From the NCBI GenBank assembly GCA_964436045.1, contig CAYTBN010000005.1, positions 128,587 through 192,586 of the forward strand: 64,000 nt of DNA, written 5' to 3'. The translations under genes and the position numbers were made by a program. The first letter of the stretch is position 1. Each line of letters opens with the position of its first letter. The DNA comes from CAYTBN01 sp964436045 (lineage in GTDB: Bacteria; Myxococcota_A; UBA796; UBA9615; CAYRNR01). The notes under the pieces are model-generated. The model searched no databases. It saw only the letters and a list, made by a program, of their open reading frames with translations, and was not told where the DNA came from. Below, in pieces: positions 42,634-51,703 of this stretch.

Positions 42634-44001
42634 GTGAGAAGTACGCTCGCAGCCGCGGTCACGCTGGTCGCCCTGATGTTCGCCGGCACCGCACTGGCCG
42701 AGAACGTCCTGATCTACGACGACAACCTGGTGCAGGGTGCCTCTGACATGGAGGAGGCCTGTCTGCTCAACAGCAACGGCCATTCCTGCACCCGGGTCAC
42801 CAGCGAGCCCGAGCTGGCCAGTGGTCTCGACAGCGGAACCCACGACATCGTGATGATCGACCTGCAGCTGAGCTGGTTCGCCTCCCCCGCCGCCGAAACT
42901 GCGATGCTCGACTTCGTCGGTGCTGGCGGGTTCGCCGTCCTCCACCTGATCGAGCTGGAGAACCACGGCACCACCGCCGAGGCGCTCGGCACGGTGGTGA
43001 TGAACACCCACCCGTCGCCCCAGGACGTATACGGCGGCGGCGCGATGTTCAACAACGCCGCCGCCGGCGGCCACAGTGTGCCCAACCCCCTGGTCGGCGG
43101 AGCCAACCAGGGGGGCGTGGACCAGGAGCTCGAGTCGTCCGCCACCGACCCCTCAGCCGCGGCCCACTTCCACTACGACAACGTGATCCAGGGGCCCCCG
43201 GCCGTGGTCACCTCCCACGCCGAGACGGTGATCGTACTGGGGTTCTCGCCGGACGAGACCGGTCAGACGGACAACGACAGTCCGCCGGACGGCATTCGCG
43301 ATATCCGCGAGTTCCTCTCCAACTGCATCGACTACACCCTCGCCTGCTCGGAAGAGGACGCGGACAACGACGGATACTCTCCGTGCGAAGGGGACTGCGA
43401 CGACGACGACGAGGACGTCGGCCCGGACGCGCTCGAGGTCCCGGGCGACGGCGTGGACTCCAATTGTGACGGCAACGACGGCGACGACGCCGACGGCGAC
43501 GGCCACGGCTCGCCGGAGAGCGGTGGCGACGACTGCGACGACAGCGACGGCGACATCCACCCGGGAGCCGACGAGCAGGCCAACGGCAACGACGACGACT
43601 GCGACGGTGACATCGACGAGGAGACGGAACTGTCAGACGACGACGGCGACGGATACTGCGAGGGCTTCGACCTGGACGGGGACGGCAGCCCCGAATGCTC
43701 CGACGGCTCCGATCCGGGGGATTGCGACGACACCGAGAACGACATCAATCCGGACGTGAGCGAGTCCTGCTACGACGACATCGACAACAACTGCGACGAT
43801 CTGATCGACGGCGAGGACGAGGTGGCCTGCCCCGACGTGGGCGACGACGACGACGACGACGACGACACCACCGGCAACAGTGGCAAGAAGACCGTCGGCG
43901 GCTGCGAGTGCGAGCAGCTGGAGCCCCGGAAGACCGGAACGGCGCTGGCGGCGATGATCGTGCTCGGCCTGGCCCTGGTCACCCGTCGCCGCACGGACTG
44001 A
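42634..44001 (+). CDS. Secreted MopE-type metal-binding repeat protein with MYXO-CTERM-like tail
   Basis: 455 residues from GTG 42634, chosen for GGGAGG 5 nt upstream; ATG 42604 is an alternative. A signal peptide ends near GTALA. Residues ~15-230 form a Rossmann-like domain (VLIYDDNLVQ; HDIVMIDLQLSWF). Four metal-binding repeats (DNDGYSPCEGDCDDDD, DGDGHGSPESGGDDC and similar) are followed by an Asp8 run, GGCECEQLEP and a membrane helix ending RRRTD. The repeats probably bind Ca2+ or Cu; the tail suggests cell-surface sorting with processing at the Cys. Confidence 0.82.
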   Translation: MRSTLAAAVTLVALMFAGTALAENVLIYDDNLVQGASDMEEACLLNSNGHSCTRVTSEPELASGLDSGTHDIVMIDLQLSWFASPAAETAMLDFVGAGGFAVLHLIELENHGTTAEALGTVVMNTHPSPQDVYGGGAMFNNAAAGGHSVPNPLVGGANQGGVDQELESSATDPSAAAHFHYDNVIQGPPAVVTSHAETVIVLGFSPDETGQTDNDSPPDGIRDIREFLSNCIDYTLACSEEDADNDGYSPCEGDCDDDDEDVGPDALEVPGDGVDSNCDGNDGDDADGDGHGSPESGGDDCDDSDGDIHPGADEQANGNDDDCDGDIDEETELSDDDGDGYCEGFDLDGDGSPECSDGSDPGDCDDTENDINPDVSESCYDDIDNNCDDLIDGEDEVACPDVGDDDDDDDDTTGNSGKKTVGGCECEQLEPRKTGTALAAMIVLGLALVTRRRTD

Positions 44002-44032
44002 TCTCGGACTCGGACCAACCCCGGTCCCGATC

Positions 44033-44710
44033 CTACCCGCCCCAGATCTGCCGAGCCGCCCCCCAGGCCTGCAGAACCATCACCACCGCCGCGTCGAGGC
44101 TGTACAGGTCCATGTTGAGCACCAGGTCGTAGTGGGTGTCCTCGTCGATGTCGGCGTCGAAGTAGTGGCGGACGAAGGCGCGGCGGTCGGCGTCGCCGTC
44201 GCGGACGGCGGCGGCGGCGGCATCCGGATCGAGGTCGAGGATGCGGGCCAGGTAGTCGGCGCGGATCTCCGGGGGCGCGACGATTCGCACCCGCAAGCAG
44301 CGCTCCCGGGGCAGGATGAAGTTGGCGCCGCGGCCCAGCACCAGGCCGCCGTCACCATCGGCAATGGCCTCCATCGCGGTGGTCAGTTGCTCCCGGTAGT
44401 CGGGTGGCGGCTGGTCGACGTGGCGCAGGGACCCGCCCTCGACCTCCAGGCTGTCGGCGCTGGGCTCCTCTGTGGTGGCGCCAGTGCGCGCGGGTGCGGT
44501 CCGGCGCAGCGCGTCCCAGTCGAAGAACGGCAACTCGAGAACCTGGGCCACCCGCGCGGCGATCAGCCGGCCGCCGCTACCCACCTGACGCGAGAACGAG
44601 ACCACCCGCAGATCGATCTCGCGGGTCGGTCGTCGCAGGGACTCCACCTCACGCCACGCGCGCAGCCGGCGCTCGAGAGCCTGCTCGAGTTCGGGACGGT
44701 GGATCGACAT
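44033..44710 (-). CDS. Cytidylate kinase-like protein
   Basis: 225 residues. It matches the Cytidylate_kin2 family: FSRQVGSGGRLIAARVAQVL (degenerate P-loop), LPFFDWDALRR, GRGANFILP, LRVRIVAPPEIR, and FVRHYFDADIDEDTHYDLVLN near the end. True cytidylate kinase function is not assured because the P-loop lacks the usual GxxGxGKS Lys. GGAGGTG is the SD ahead of ATG 44710. A divergent role in nucleotide metabolism or stress is possible. Confidence 0.75.
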   Translation of the reverse strand: MSIHRPELEQALERRLRAWREVESLRRPTREIDLRVVSFSRQVGSGGRLIAARVAQVLELPFFDWDALRRTAPARTGATTEEPSADSLEVEGGSLRHVDQPPPDYREQLTTAMEAIADGDGGLVLGRGANFILPRERCLRVRIVAPPEIRADYLARILDLDPDAAAAAVRDGDADRRAFVRHYFDADIDEDTHYDLVLNMDLYSLDAAVVMVLQAWGAARQIWGG

Positions 44711-44761
44711 GGGGGCACCTCCGGGGACTCCGGCGATGCTACAGGGATTACGCGCCGGGGC

Positions 44762-44968
44762 CTACCTGCGGGCGTCGACCACGAGCCGCACCAGTACGTA
44801 CAGCACGGCGCCGATCACCAGCAGCGGCAGCAGCTTGCCGACGAGCGCCAGCGTCACCTTGAACAGCAACATGAAGGCGATCAGGCCCACGACGATCAGT
44901 GCCAGCGCGCCCATGATCTGGAACAGGATGGCGAAGCCGTTGGGGCGGGTCTCGGTGTGAACGCTCAT
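44762..44968 (-). CDS. Small inner-membrane protein
   Basis: 68 residues with an SD (CGGGAG) 6 nt before ATG. Two adjacent membrane helices (FAILFQIMGALALIVVGLIA and LPLLVIGAVLYVLVRLVV) make up most of it, with a short polar N-terminus and an Arg-rich end. No family was recognised. It lies alone between a cytidylate kinase-like gene and the divergent aminotransferase gene. Confidence 0.65.
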   Translation of the reverse strand: MSVHTETRPNGFAILFQIMGALALIVVGLIAFMLLFKVTLALVGKLLPLLVIGAVLYVLVRLVVDARR

Positions 44969-45091
44969 CGGTATCTCCCGTCTGCGATGACCTGTGTACG
45001 CCCGGCGGCCGCGCTGTATTGCAGCGAGGACGGATTTCGCAGCCATCCGGGATTCTGGTAGGTTGGGCGGCCCCGCCTGGAGGTGAGCACG

Positions 45092-46267
45092 GTGGCGATC
45101 TCGAGCAAGGTACATGACCATATGTCGCGGGCGTCGTGGATCCGGCGCATGTTCGAGGAGGGCAACGACCTCAAGGCTCGCTTCGGCGCCGAGAACGTCT
45201 ACGACTTCACCCTGGGCAATCCGGTGATGGAGCCGCCGGTGGAGCTGGTGGACACCCTGCGGCGGCTGACCGCGGATCCCGAGGTGGGCGCCCATCGTTA
45301 CATGCCCAACGCCGGGTATCCCTCCGTGCGCGCCAAGATGGCCGCCGCCCTGGCCGCCGAGGCGGGCGTCCCCGTCGAGGCCCGTCACGTGGTGATGACG
45401 GTCGGCGCCGCTTGCGGACTGAACATCACGCTCAAGGCGCTGCTCGATCCCGGTGACGAGGTGCTGATCCTGGCGCCCTACTTCGTCGAGTACATCTTCT
45501 ACGCGGACAACCACGGCGGGGTCGCCAAGGTGGTGGAGACGGACGCCGGGTTCATGCCCGACCCGGCCGCCATCGACGCGGCCATCGGACCCAGGACCAA
45601 GGTGTTGATCCTCAACACCCCCAACAATCCCACCGGCGTCGTCTACCCTCGGTCGCTGCAAGAAGAGCTGGCCGCGACCCTGGAGCGGGCAGAGGCCCGC
45701 GTTGGCCACCCGATCTACGTGATCAGCGACGAGCCCTACCGCAAGATCAGCTACGGCGACGAGGTGGCGCCGTCCCTGGCCATCTTCCGCAACAGCATCC
45801 TGTGTACCTCGCACTCCAAGGACCTGGCCCTGGCGGGCGAACGGATCGGGTTTGCGGCCGTACACCCGGACGCCGACGACGGCGACGCGCTGGTGGCGGC
45901 GATGACCTTCGCGATCCGCACCCTCGGTTTCGTCAACGCCCCCGCGCTGATGCAACGCGCCGTGGCCGATCTGCAGCACGTGACCGTGGATGTCGGCGAG
46001 TACCGGCGCAACCGGGACCTGCTCCTGGGCGCCCTGCGGGACGCCGGGCTGGAGTGCACCCAGCCCGGCGGCGCGTTCTACCTGTTCCCCAGGTGCCCCT
46101 GGGACGACGACGTCGCCTTCATCCGCCAGCTGCAGAAGCACCGGCTGCTGGCCGTGCCGGGAAGCGGGTTCGGCCGCGGGGGGTACTTCCGGCTGAGCTA
46201 CTGTGTCGGCCGGGAGATGATCGAGAGGGCCCTGCCCGCCCTGCGGCGGGCGTTGGAGGAGTCCTGA
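45092..46267 (+). CDS. PLP-dependent aminotransferase (class I/II)
   Basis: 391 residues from GTG 45092, placed 8 nt after GGAGG; GTG 45083 overlaps that SD. Fold-type I motifs are present: Asn-Pro in LGNPVMEPP, AACGLNITLKALLDPGDEV (the cofactor phosphate loop), NTPNNPTGVVYP, SDEPYRKISY with the PLP Asp and Tyr, and the Schiff-base Lys in HSKDLALAGERIG. It closely resembles aspartate/aromatic-type aminotransferases; substrate is not determined. A HAD phosphatase follows 17 nt downstream. Confidence 0.88.
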   Translation: MAISSKVHDHMSRASWIRRMFEEGNDLKARFGAENVYDFTLGNPVMEPPVELVDTLRRLTADPEVGAHRYMPNAGYPSVRAKMAAALAAEAGVPVEARHVVMTVGAACGLNITLKALLDPGDEVLILAPYFVEYIFYADNHGGVAKVVETDAGFMPDPAAIDAAIGPRTKVLILNTPNNPTGVVYPRSLQEELAATLERAEARVGHPIYVISDEPYRKISYGDEVAPSLAIFRNSILCTSHSKDLALAGERIGFAAVHPDADDGDALVAAMTFAIRTLGFVNAPALMQRAVADLQHVTVDVGEYRRNRDLLLGALRDAGLECTQPGGAFYLFPRCPWDDDVAFIRQLQKHRLLAVPGSGFGRGGYFRLSYCVGREMIERALPALRRALEES

Positions 46268-46284
46268 GCAGCCGACGCCCCGAG

Positions 46285-46944
46285 ATGGTCGTCCTCGACG
46301 TGGACGGCACCCTGACCCCCCACATCTCCGTGTGGCAGTTCATCCACGAGCGCCTCGGCCTGTGGACGGGCCAGGCCGACCGCTACTGGGACCGCTATCG
46401 CCGCGGCGATATCGACTACGCGGAGTTCTGCGCCCTGGACGCCTCGTTGTGGAGAGGCCAGCGGCTCGTGGACCTGCGGGGAATCGCCGACGAGCTGCCC
46501 TACAATCCCGGCGTGCCCGAAGGCCTGCGCCGCCTGCGCGCCCTCGGGCTGCCGGTGGCGCTGCTGTCCACCGGGTTGAAGCTGCTGACCGACCGGATCC
46601 GCGACGAGTTCGAGCTGCAATGGAGCTTCTCCAATGGCCTGGTGGTGGCCGACGGGCGGCTGACCGGCGAGGCCGAGGTGGTCGTGGAGGACGGCGCCAA
46701 GGGAGAGACCCTGGCCACGCTGGCGGCGGAGCTGGGTGTCGACCCCCGGTCCATCGTCGCGGCCGGCGATAGCTACAACGACGTGGACGTCGCCCGCAGG
46801 GTCGGCTGGTTCGTGGCCCACCGCTGTCAGAGCGGCGAGCTGGCGCGGATCGCCGATCACGTGACCGATGGCGACGACTTCGGCGACGTGGTCGACTGCA
46901 TCGAGGCGTGGTGCGCCGGGGCGCCGGGGACCGGCGGGGGCTGA
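46285..46944 (+). CDS. HAD-superfamily phosphatase, SerB-like
   Basis: 219 residues. Motif I DVDGTLT (nucleophile Asp), motif II Thr in LLSTGLKLL, motif III Lys in DGAKGETL and motif IV GDSYNDVDVA are all present, with a cap domain between I and II (FIHERLGLWTGQADRYWDRY). The pattern resembles phosphoserine phosphatases and related IB-type HADs. ATG 46285 lacks an SD but is tightly spaced after the aminotransferase stop. Together the two genes could make serine or a related amino acid, though 3-phosphoglycerate dehydrogenase is not nearby. Confidence 0.8.
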   Translation: MVVLDVDGTLTPHISVWQFIHERLGLWTGQADRYWDRYRRGDIDYAEFCALDASLWRGQRLVDLRGIADELPYNPGVPEGLRRLRALGLPVALLSTGLKLLTDRIRDEFELQWSFSNGLVVADGRLTGEAEVVVEDGAKGETLATLAAELGVDPRSIVAAGDSYNDVDVARRVGWFVAHRCQSGELARIADHVTDGDDFGDVVDCIEAWCAGAPGTGGG

Positions 46945-46945
46945 T

Positions 46946-48643
46946 GTGGCCGGCCGGCGCCGGGGCGCACTGGTCCTGCTGCTGGCCCTGATCGCCGGGC
47001 TCACCGCCGGCTGTGCGCACCGCCGCCTGGCGGTCGAGGCGCCGCTGGAGGCGCCCCCCCGGCTGGATACCTTCGACCTGCGGCTGCGCGCCTACCTCGA
47101 CGATACAGCCGTCGGTGAGACCACCCTGTCCCTGTACCTGACCGATCTGGAGGTCGAGGGCTGTCTGGTGGCCGAGGAGGGCCCGCTTCTCGAGGCCCTG
47201 GAAGGGCTGCGGCGCCTGCATCGGCGGACCTACGAGTCCCTCGGAACCCCGGGCAGGCTGGTGGTCTGGGAGGTCTGGCGGGGCAGGCTGCGGCACTTCT
47301 CGCCCGACGGTCGCGCGCTGGTGGAGACCTACCTGGATCTGCCCTCCCGCGGGCGCCGATTCTATTTCTGTGACGACGATCTCCCGCCCTCGTGGCGTGG
47401 ACTGGACGCGGCGGATTTTGTCTCCCGGGCTCGCACCACCTTCGCCGCCGAGGTCGAGGCGCGGCAGGCCGGGCTGGAGGAGCGGGGCGCCGACGGCGCG
47501 CGGGTCGTCGAGGAGTTGCGGGATCTGCGGGTGCGGATCGAGCGTCGCTTCGACGCCCAGTTCGACGAGCGCGACGAGCACTCGGCCCACCACGGCGAGC
47601 TGCTCGCGGCCCTCGACGACACCTGGTACGAACGGGTGGACCCCTTCGATCTGGGCGCCCCCGTGCTCCTGGTCGACGGCACCGTCCCCCCCCTCGTTGC
47701 TGTCCCGGCGACGCCGGCTGGTGAGCCGGCGACCTACGCGGACCACCCCGGGGCCGCGATGGCCGGGGCAGGCGGCGGCGGCGCTCCGGGCCGTGACGGC
47801 TTCGGCATTCCGGATCCCATCGACGTATGGCGCAAGGACCGGGTGGTGCGTTCGTGGAAGCGCACCCGGCGCCTCATGCGCCGCGAGGCCCGCGAGATGG
47901 CCCGGCTCGCCGACGAGATCGCCGCCGAGCTGGACGCCACCGCCGATCCCGTGCAGCGCGAGCGGCTGCTTCGCGAGCTCATCCGCACCGAGAACGGTCT
48001 GGACCACCTGTACGCCGATCTGGGCCGGCATTGGGAGAAGGCCGACGCCATGCGCACGGGCCACGCGGTGGCGGACATGCTCATCGGCCGCGCCAGGCGC
48101 AAGGAGGACAAGCGGTCGAGGCGGACCCGGCGCAAGATGGGCCGGGCCCTCGAACAGACCGAAGAGGTGGTGGCCCAGGCCCGGCGCGAGGTGCTGGGCG
48201 AGGACGCCGTCGCCGCCGGGACGGGCGTCGGCGCCACCGCCGCCGCCGAACCGGGCAATCCCACCGCCACCGGGCCGGTGGCGGGCGCCGGGACCTCGAT
48301 CCCGGGCGTGACCGTGACCGCCGATGGAAACGCCCTGGTCTACGAGGGCCCCTGTCCGCCCCCGGACGCCGGCTGGAGCGGGGCGACCGTGGCTGCCCTG
48401 CGCGCCGCCTATCCCTTCGTGGACGACACCGACGCCCGCATCTTCCTCGCGCTGCTCGAGCGCACCTACACGTCGCTGTCGGACCGCGTCCAGATCGAAG
48501 ACGTGGTGACCGAGCACCTGGAGCGGGGGATCGACCTGCGCCTGCGCGAGGGTAATGCCGGCGACCTGTCCGAGATCTACGACCCCACCCGCGATCCGGG
48601 GGATCAGGAGATCCTGACGTTCTTCGTCACCCTCGAACTCTGA
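46946..48643 (+). CDS. Lipoprotein of unknown function
   Basis: 565 residues from GTG 46946, directly behind the HAD gene stop (TGATG junction). Signal peptide with lipobox LTAGC. Residues ~30-200 form a mixed domain (FDLRLRAYLDDTAVG; YLTDLEVEGCLVAEEGPLL). A central coiled-coil, Arg/Glu-rich region (residues ~290-420) and an Ala/Gly/Pro linker lead to a C-terminal ~100-residue helical domain. No known motif was found. It is co-oriented with the three upstream genes. Confidence 0.65.
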   Translation: MAGRRRGALVLLLALIAGLTAGCAHRRLAVEAPLEAPPRLDTFDLRLRAYLDDTAVGETTLSLYLTDLEVEGCLVAEEGPLLEALEGLRRLHRRTYESLGTPGRLVVWEVWRGRLRHFSPDGRALVETYLDLPSRGRRFYFCDDDLPPSWRGLDAADFVSRARTTFAAEVEARQAGLEERGADGARVVEELRDLRVRIERRFDAQFDERDEHSAHHGELLAALDDTWYERVDPFDLGAPVLLVDGTVPPLVAVPATPAGEPATYADHPGAAMAGAGGGGAPGRDGFGIPDPIDVWRKDRVVRSWKRTRRLMRREAREMARLADEIAAELDATADPVQRERLLRELIRTENGLDHLYADLGRHWEKADAMRTGHAVADMLIGRARRKEDKRSRRTRRKMGRALEQTEEVVAQARREVLGEDAVAAGTGVGATAAAEPGNPTATGPVAGAGTSIPGVTVTADGNALVYEGPCPPPDAGWSGATVAALRAAYPFVDDTDARIFLALLERTYTSLSDRVQIEDVVTEHLERGIDLRLREGNAGDLSEIYDPTRDPGDQEILTFFVTLEL

Positions 48644-48730
48644 GCTGGATGGACCGCCGGGACGAACCGTTGACCCTGCGCGCGGGGGGCGGATACTATC
48701 TCGTGGCCGACCCGGGGAAGAGGAGGAAAC

Positions 48731-49384
48731 ATGTCAAAAATCGCCGTGATCCTGAGTGGTTGTGGAGTATACGACGGCGCCGAGATCCACGAGTCGGTGA
48801 TCACCCTGCTCACCCTCGATCGGGCCGGTGCCGAGGTCACCTGCGCCGCCCCCAACATCGACCAGATGCACGTGGTCAACCACGCCGTCGGAGAGCCGTC
48901 CGGCGAGTCGCGCAACGTGGCCGTCGAGTCCTCCCGCATCGCGCGCGGCCCTGTGGCAGCCCTCGACGAGCTGGACGTGTCCGCCTTCGACGGGATCGTC
49001 TTTCCCGGCGGCTTCGGCGCGGCCAAGAACCTCAGCGACTACGCGGTCAAGGGTCCCGACATGACGGTGCAGCCCGATGTCGAGCGGGTGGTCGCCCGGG
49101 CCCTGGAGCTCGGCAAACCCCTGTGTTTCCTGTGCATCGCGCCGGTCATCGCGGCCAAGCTGATCCCCGGTGCGCGGTTGACCATCGGCACCGATCCCGG
49201 CACTGCCGACCACGTCCGCGCCCTGGGCGCCACCCACGTGGACACGCCGGTCGAGGACTTCGTGGTCGACGAGCGGCACAAGCTGGTCACCTCCGCGGCC
49301 TACATGCTCGGCCCCGGGATCAAGGACGTGGCGGCAGGGATCGAGAAGGCAGTCGGCAAGCTGCTGGAGATGGCGGGGAACTAG
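48731..49384 (+). CDS. elbB: ElbB-type glyoxalase / DJ-1 superfamily protein
   Basis: 217 residues, as expected for ElbB/YhbL. Signature segments: SGCGVYDGAEIHESV at the start, FDGIVFPGGFGAAKNLSDYA, and the nucleophile Cys in LCFLCIAPVIAAK. ElbB is a DJ-1-like protein linked to isoprenoid biosynthesis and glyoxal detoxification in E. coli. GAGGAGG precedes ATG. Its TAG stop is formed within the left end of the inverted-repeat element that follows. Confidence 0.93.
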   Translation: MSKIAVILSGCGVYDGAEIHESVITLLTLDRAGAEVTCAAPNIDQMHVVNHAVGEPSGESRNVAVESSRIARGPVAALDELDVSAFDGIVFPGGFGAAKNLSDYAVKGPDMTVQPDVERVVARALELGKPLCFLCIAPVIAAKLIPGARLTIGTDPGTADHVRALGATHVDTPVEDFVVDERHKLVTSAAYMLGPGIKDVAAGIEKAVGKLLEMAGN

Positions 49385-49550
49385 GAGTCTGTCGGCCATA
49401 GGCCTCCGCCAGCACTCGCCGCCCTGCGGAGGCGACTTTTTGTGGCCGCGAGGGAGGCATATCGGGCCATATGGCGCGCGAGTGGACGCGGAAAGGCGCC
49501 CCGCGGGGTGGATGAGGGCGCGAGAGCGTCTATGGCCGACAGGCTCCTAG
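49381..49550. mobile_element. 170-bp MITE-like element with 21-bp terminal inverted repeats
   Basis: The ends (49381-49401 and 49530-49550) are inverted copies of a 21-bp sequence with one mismatch (core CTGTCGGCCATAG; outer CTAG). The inside carries no gene. The outer CTAG ends supply the TAG stop codons of both elbB (49382-49384) and the convergent barrel-protein gene (49547-49549). A non-autonomous transposable element is the simplest explanation. No transposase or second copy was seen in this window. Confidence 0.6.
49402..49441 (+). terminator. Intrinsic terminator of elbB inside the MITE-like element
   Basis: GCCTCCGC (49402-49409) pairs with GCGGAGGC (49426-49433) around a 16-nt loop, followed by TTTTT (49437-49441). 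Confidence 0.6.
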
Positions 49551-50077
49551 ACCCTCAACTTCACGACGATCAACCAGGTCGTCCCGACGTCCGCGGACCA
49601 GTCCCTCCGGTCCAGGCTCTCGTCCACGTCGAACAGCACGCCAATGGCCAGGTGCTTGGGGATCAGGATATCGACGCCGACGCCCTGATGGAGTCCCAGG
49701 CGCAGGGGGTCGGCGCCGCCGATCTGGTCGATCAGCCACGACATGCCAACGCCGATCCGGAAGTAGGGCACCACCACGGGGATGGGGAGGAACAGAGTGA
49801 CGTCGAAGGACCAGGCGCTGCGGAGGAGGCCGTTGCCGTCGGCGATCTTGTCGCTGTTGAAGCGCCCGGAGACGCCGAGCCCCAGCGGGCCGATCTTCAG
49901 GTCGGCGCCCGGGCGGACCTCGATGCCGTTGTCCGGGCTGGTGATGCTGCGGTGGTAGCCGCCGCCGATCCAGAACTGGGCGCCGAGCGGCCCCTTGGCC
50001 TGGGCCTGGCCGCCAGTGGTCAGGCACAGCAGGGCCAGCGCGACCAGCGCGGCGCCCCGGGTCGTCGTCGACAGCAT
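49547..50077 (-). CDS. Outer-membrane beta-barrel-like protein
   Basis: 176 residues with a signal peptide (GGQAQA cleavage) and GAGGAGG before ATG. The mature part alternates hydrophobic and Gly/Asp-rich stretches (GAQFWIGGGYHRSI; GADLKIGPLGLGVSGRFN; SFDVTLFLPIPVVVPYF; HLAIGVLFDVD), consistent with about eight antiparallel strands of a small barrel and a C-terminal strand ending LIVVKLRV. The function is unknown. The stop codon lies in the right arm of the adjacent inverted-repeat element. Confidence 0.65.
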   Translation of the reverse strand: MLSTTTRGAALVALALLCLTTGGQAQAKGPLGAQFWIGGGYHRSITSPDNGIEVRPGADLKIGPLGLGVSGRFNSDKIADGNGLLRSAWSFDVTLFLPIPVVVPYFRIGVGMSWLIDQIGGADPLRLGLHQGVGVDILIPKHLAIGVLFDVDESLDRRDWSADVGTTWLIVVKLRV

Positions 50078-50087
50078 CGTGTCCTCC

Positions 50088-51632
50088 TCAGCTCGACCCG
50101 TGGAGGGTCCCGTAGATCGGCTTCAGGGCCTCCATCGCGGGAAGGAAACCCTCCTTGTACTGATGATGGTACAGCGAGACGGTCCTTGGCTCGGGTTCGA
50201 TGACTCGATCGATGCGGACCATCGCCTCGGCGGCCGTGCCGTGGTCCGGATGGATCCCGGCCGCGACCGCCGCGTTGATCGCAGCGCCGAGTGCCGACAG
50301 CTCGTCGGTGTGCGGGATCTCCACGGGCATGTCGAACACGTCGGCCACGGTCTGGACGGCCCACGGGCTGCGAGCGCCGCCGCCGCCGATCCGCAGGCGA
50401 CGGATCCGCGGGCTGAACGCCTCCTCCATCAGCTCCGCCCCCCGCCGGAGGTCCATGGCGATGCCCTCGACGATGGCGCGGGCCACGTGGGCGCGGGTGT
50501 GGTGCTCGGTGAACCCCAGCACCGTGCCCCGTTCGCTCATGTCCTCCAGGGTCGGGTACCAGCGGGGGATGACCATCAGCCCTTCGGCCCCCGGGGCCAC
50601 CGCGGACACTTCCTCGGAGAGCAGCTCGTCCGCCGATCGCCCCCCCTCGGCGGCGGTCTGACGGTGGTCGGGCGCAAACTGGTTCAGGTACCAGGTCCAG
50701 GTCCAGAAGCCCCGAAAGACCATGTACTCGTGGACCCAGGCGTCGGGCTGGGCGGCGTTGTTGGCCAGCCAGCGGAAGGTGAGAGACATCTTCAGCCGCC
50801 GCCGGACCACGCTCAGCGACGTGCCCGTCCCCATGCTGATCTCGGCGATCCCCGGAGTCCAGGGTGTGACCCCGGCGCCGAGCACCTCCGCCTGCTTGTC
50901 CCCGCCCACGGCCACCAGCGGGGTGCCCACGGGCAGCCCGGTCTCCGCGGCCGCGGCCGGCGTGATCCTGCCCAGTTCCTCCCCCGCCACGGCCAGAGCC
51001 GGCAGGTGCGACGGCTTGAACCCGAGCAGATCGAACATCGCCGCCGACGTGCGCCAGGCACCCTTCTTCAGGTCGTAGGGGTAGACGCCAGTGATGGACC
51101 CCTGGGCGTCGCGCAGTCCCCCGGTCAGCCGGTAGGTCAGCCAGCCGGTGATCGTGAGCAGGTACTCGGCCCGGTTGTAGACGTCCGGGTAGGCGTCCCG
51201 GAGCACGTTGCCCTGGCTGATGCCGACCAGCATCGAGATCGTGCCCTGCTCGCCACTGAGGGCCAGGGCAGCGCGGCCCAGCATGCCCGGCTTTCGCGGG
51301 CGCGCCGAGCGGCGGTCGAGCCAGTGCAGCGCCGGGTGCAACGCCTCGCCCGTGCGGTCGCAGGGGATCAACACCTTACGCTGGCTGGTCAGGCCGATGG
51401 CCCGGGGTGGCGGCAGCCCGTCCCGCTCGGCCTGCTCCATGCACGCGCGACAGGCGGTCACCATCGAGCGCCAGATGTCGTCGGGGTCCTGCTCGACCGA
51501 GCCACGTTCGGGACGCAGCAGGGGCTGGTGCGCACAGCGCCCCTCCGCCAGCTGCTCCCCTCGCTCGTCGAAAAGGATGGCCCTGACGCTCTGCGTTCCG
51601 CTATCAATGGCCAGAATGGTCCGCCCGGTCAT
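50088..51632 (-). CDS. FGGY-family carbohydrate kinase
   Basis: 514 residues. Nucleotide-binding motifs: LAIDSGTQSVRAILFD at the N-terminus, SMGTGTSLSV mid-protein and LRIGGGGARSPWAVQTVADVF near the end; GLTSQRKVLIP and a WLDRR motif mark the sugar-binding domain. Xylulokinase or glycerol kinase relatives are closest by eye; the sugar is unknown. There is no SD; TAGCCT 6 nt before ATG suggests a leaderless start. Confidence 0.88.
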   Translation of the reverse strand: MTGRTILAIDSGTQSVRAILFDERGEQLAEGRCAHQPLLRPERGSVEQDPDDIWRSMVTACRACMEQAERDGLPPPRAIGLTSQRKVLIPCDRTGEALHPALHWLDRRSARPRKPGMLGRAALALSGEQGTISMLVGISQGNVLRDAYPDVYNRAEYLLTITGWLTYRLTGGLRDAQGSITGVYPYDLKKGAWRTSAAMFDLLGFKPSHLPALAVAGEELGRITPAAAAETGLPVGTPLVAVGGDKQAEVLGAGVTPWTPGIAEISMGTGTSLSVVRRRLKMSLTFRWLANNAAQPDAWVHEYMVFRGFWTWTWYLNQFAPDHRQTAAEGGRSADELLSEEVSAVAPGAEGLMVIPRWYPTLEDMSERGTVLGFTEHHTRAHVARAIVEGIAMDLRRGAELMEEAFSPRIRRLRIGGGGARSPWAVQTVADVFDMPVEIPHTDELSALGAAINAAVAAGIHPDHGTAAEAMVRIDRVIEPEPRTVSLYHHQYKEGFLPAMEALKPIYGTLHGSS

Positions 51633-51703
51633 GGCGGAAGGCTAGCAGATCCAGGGGGTCCACGTGTCGCGATGGCGCGGGCCTCCGGGACGGGGAGCGG
51701 CGC

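Noticed and set aside
44012..44027. GGACC-N6-GGTCC hairpin after the MopE-type gene as terminator
   Set aside because: No T-run follows on either strand.
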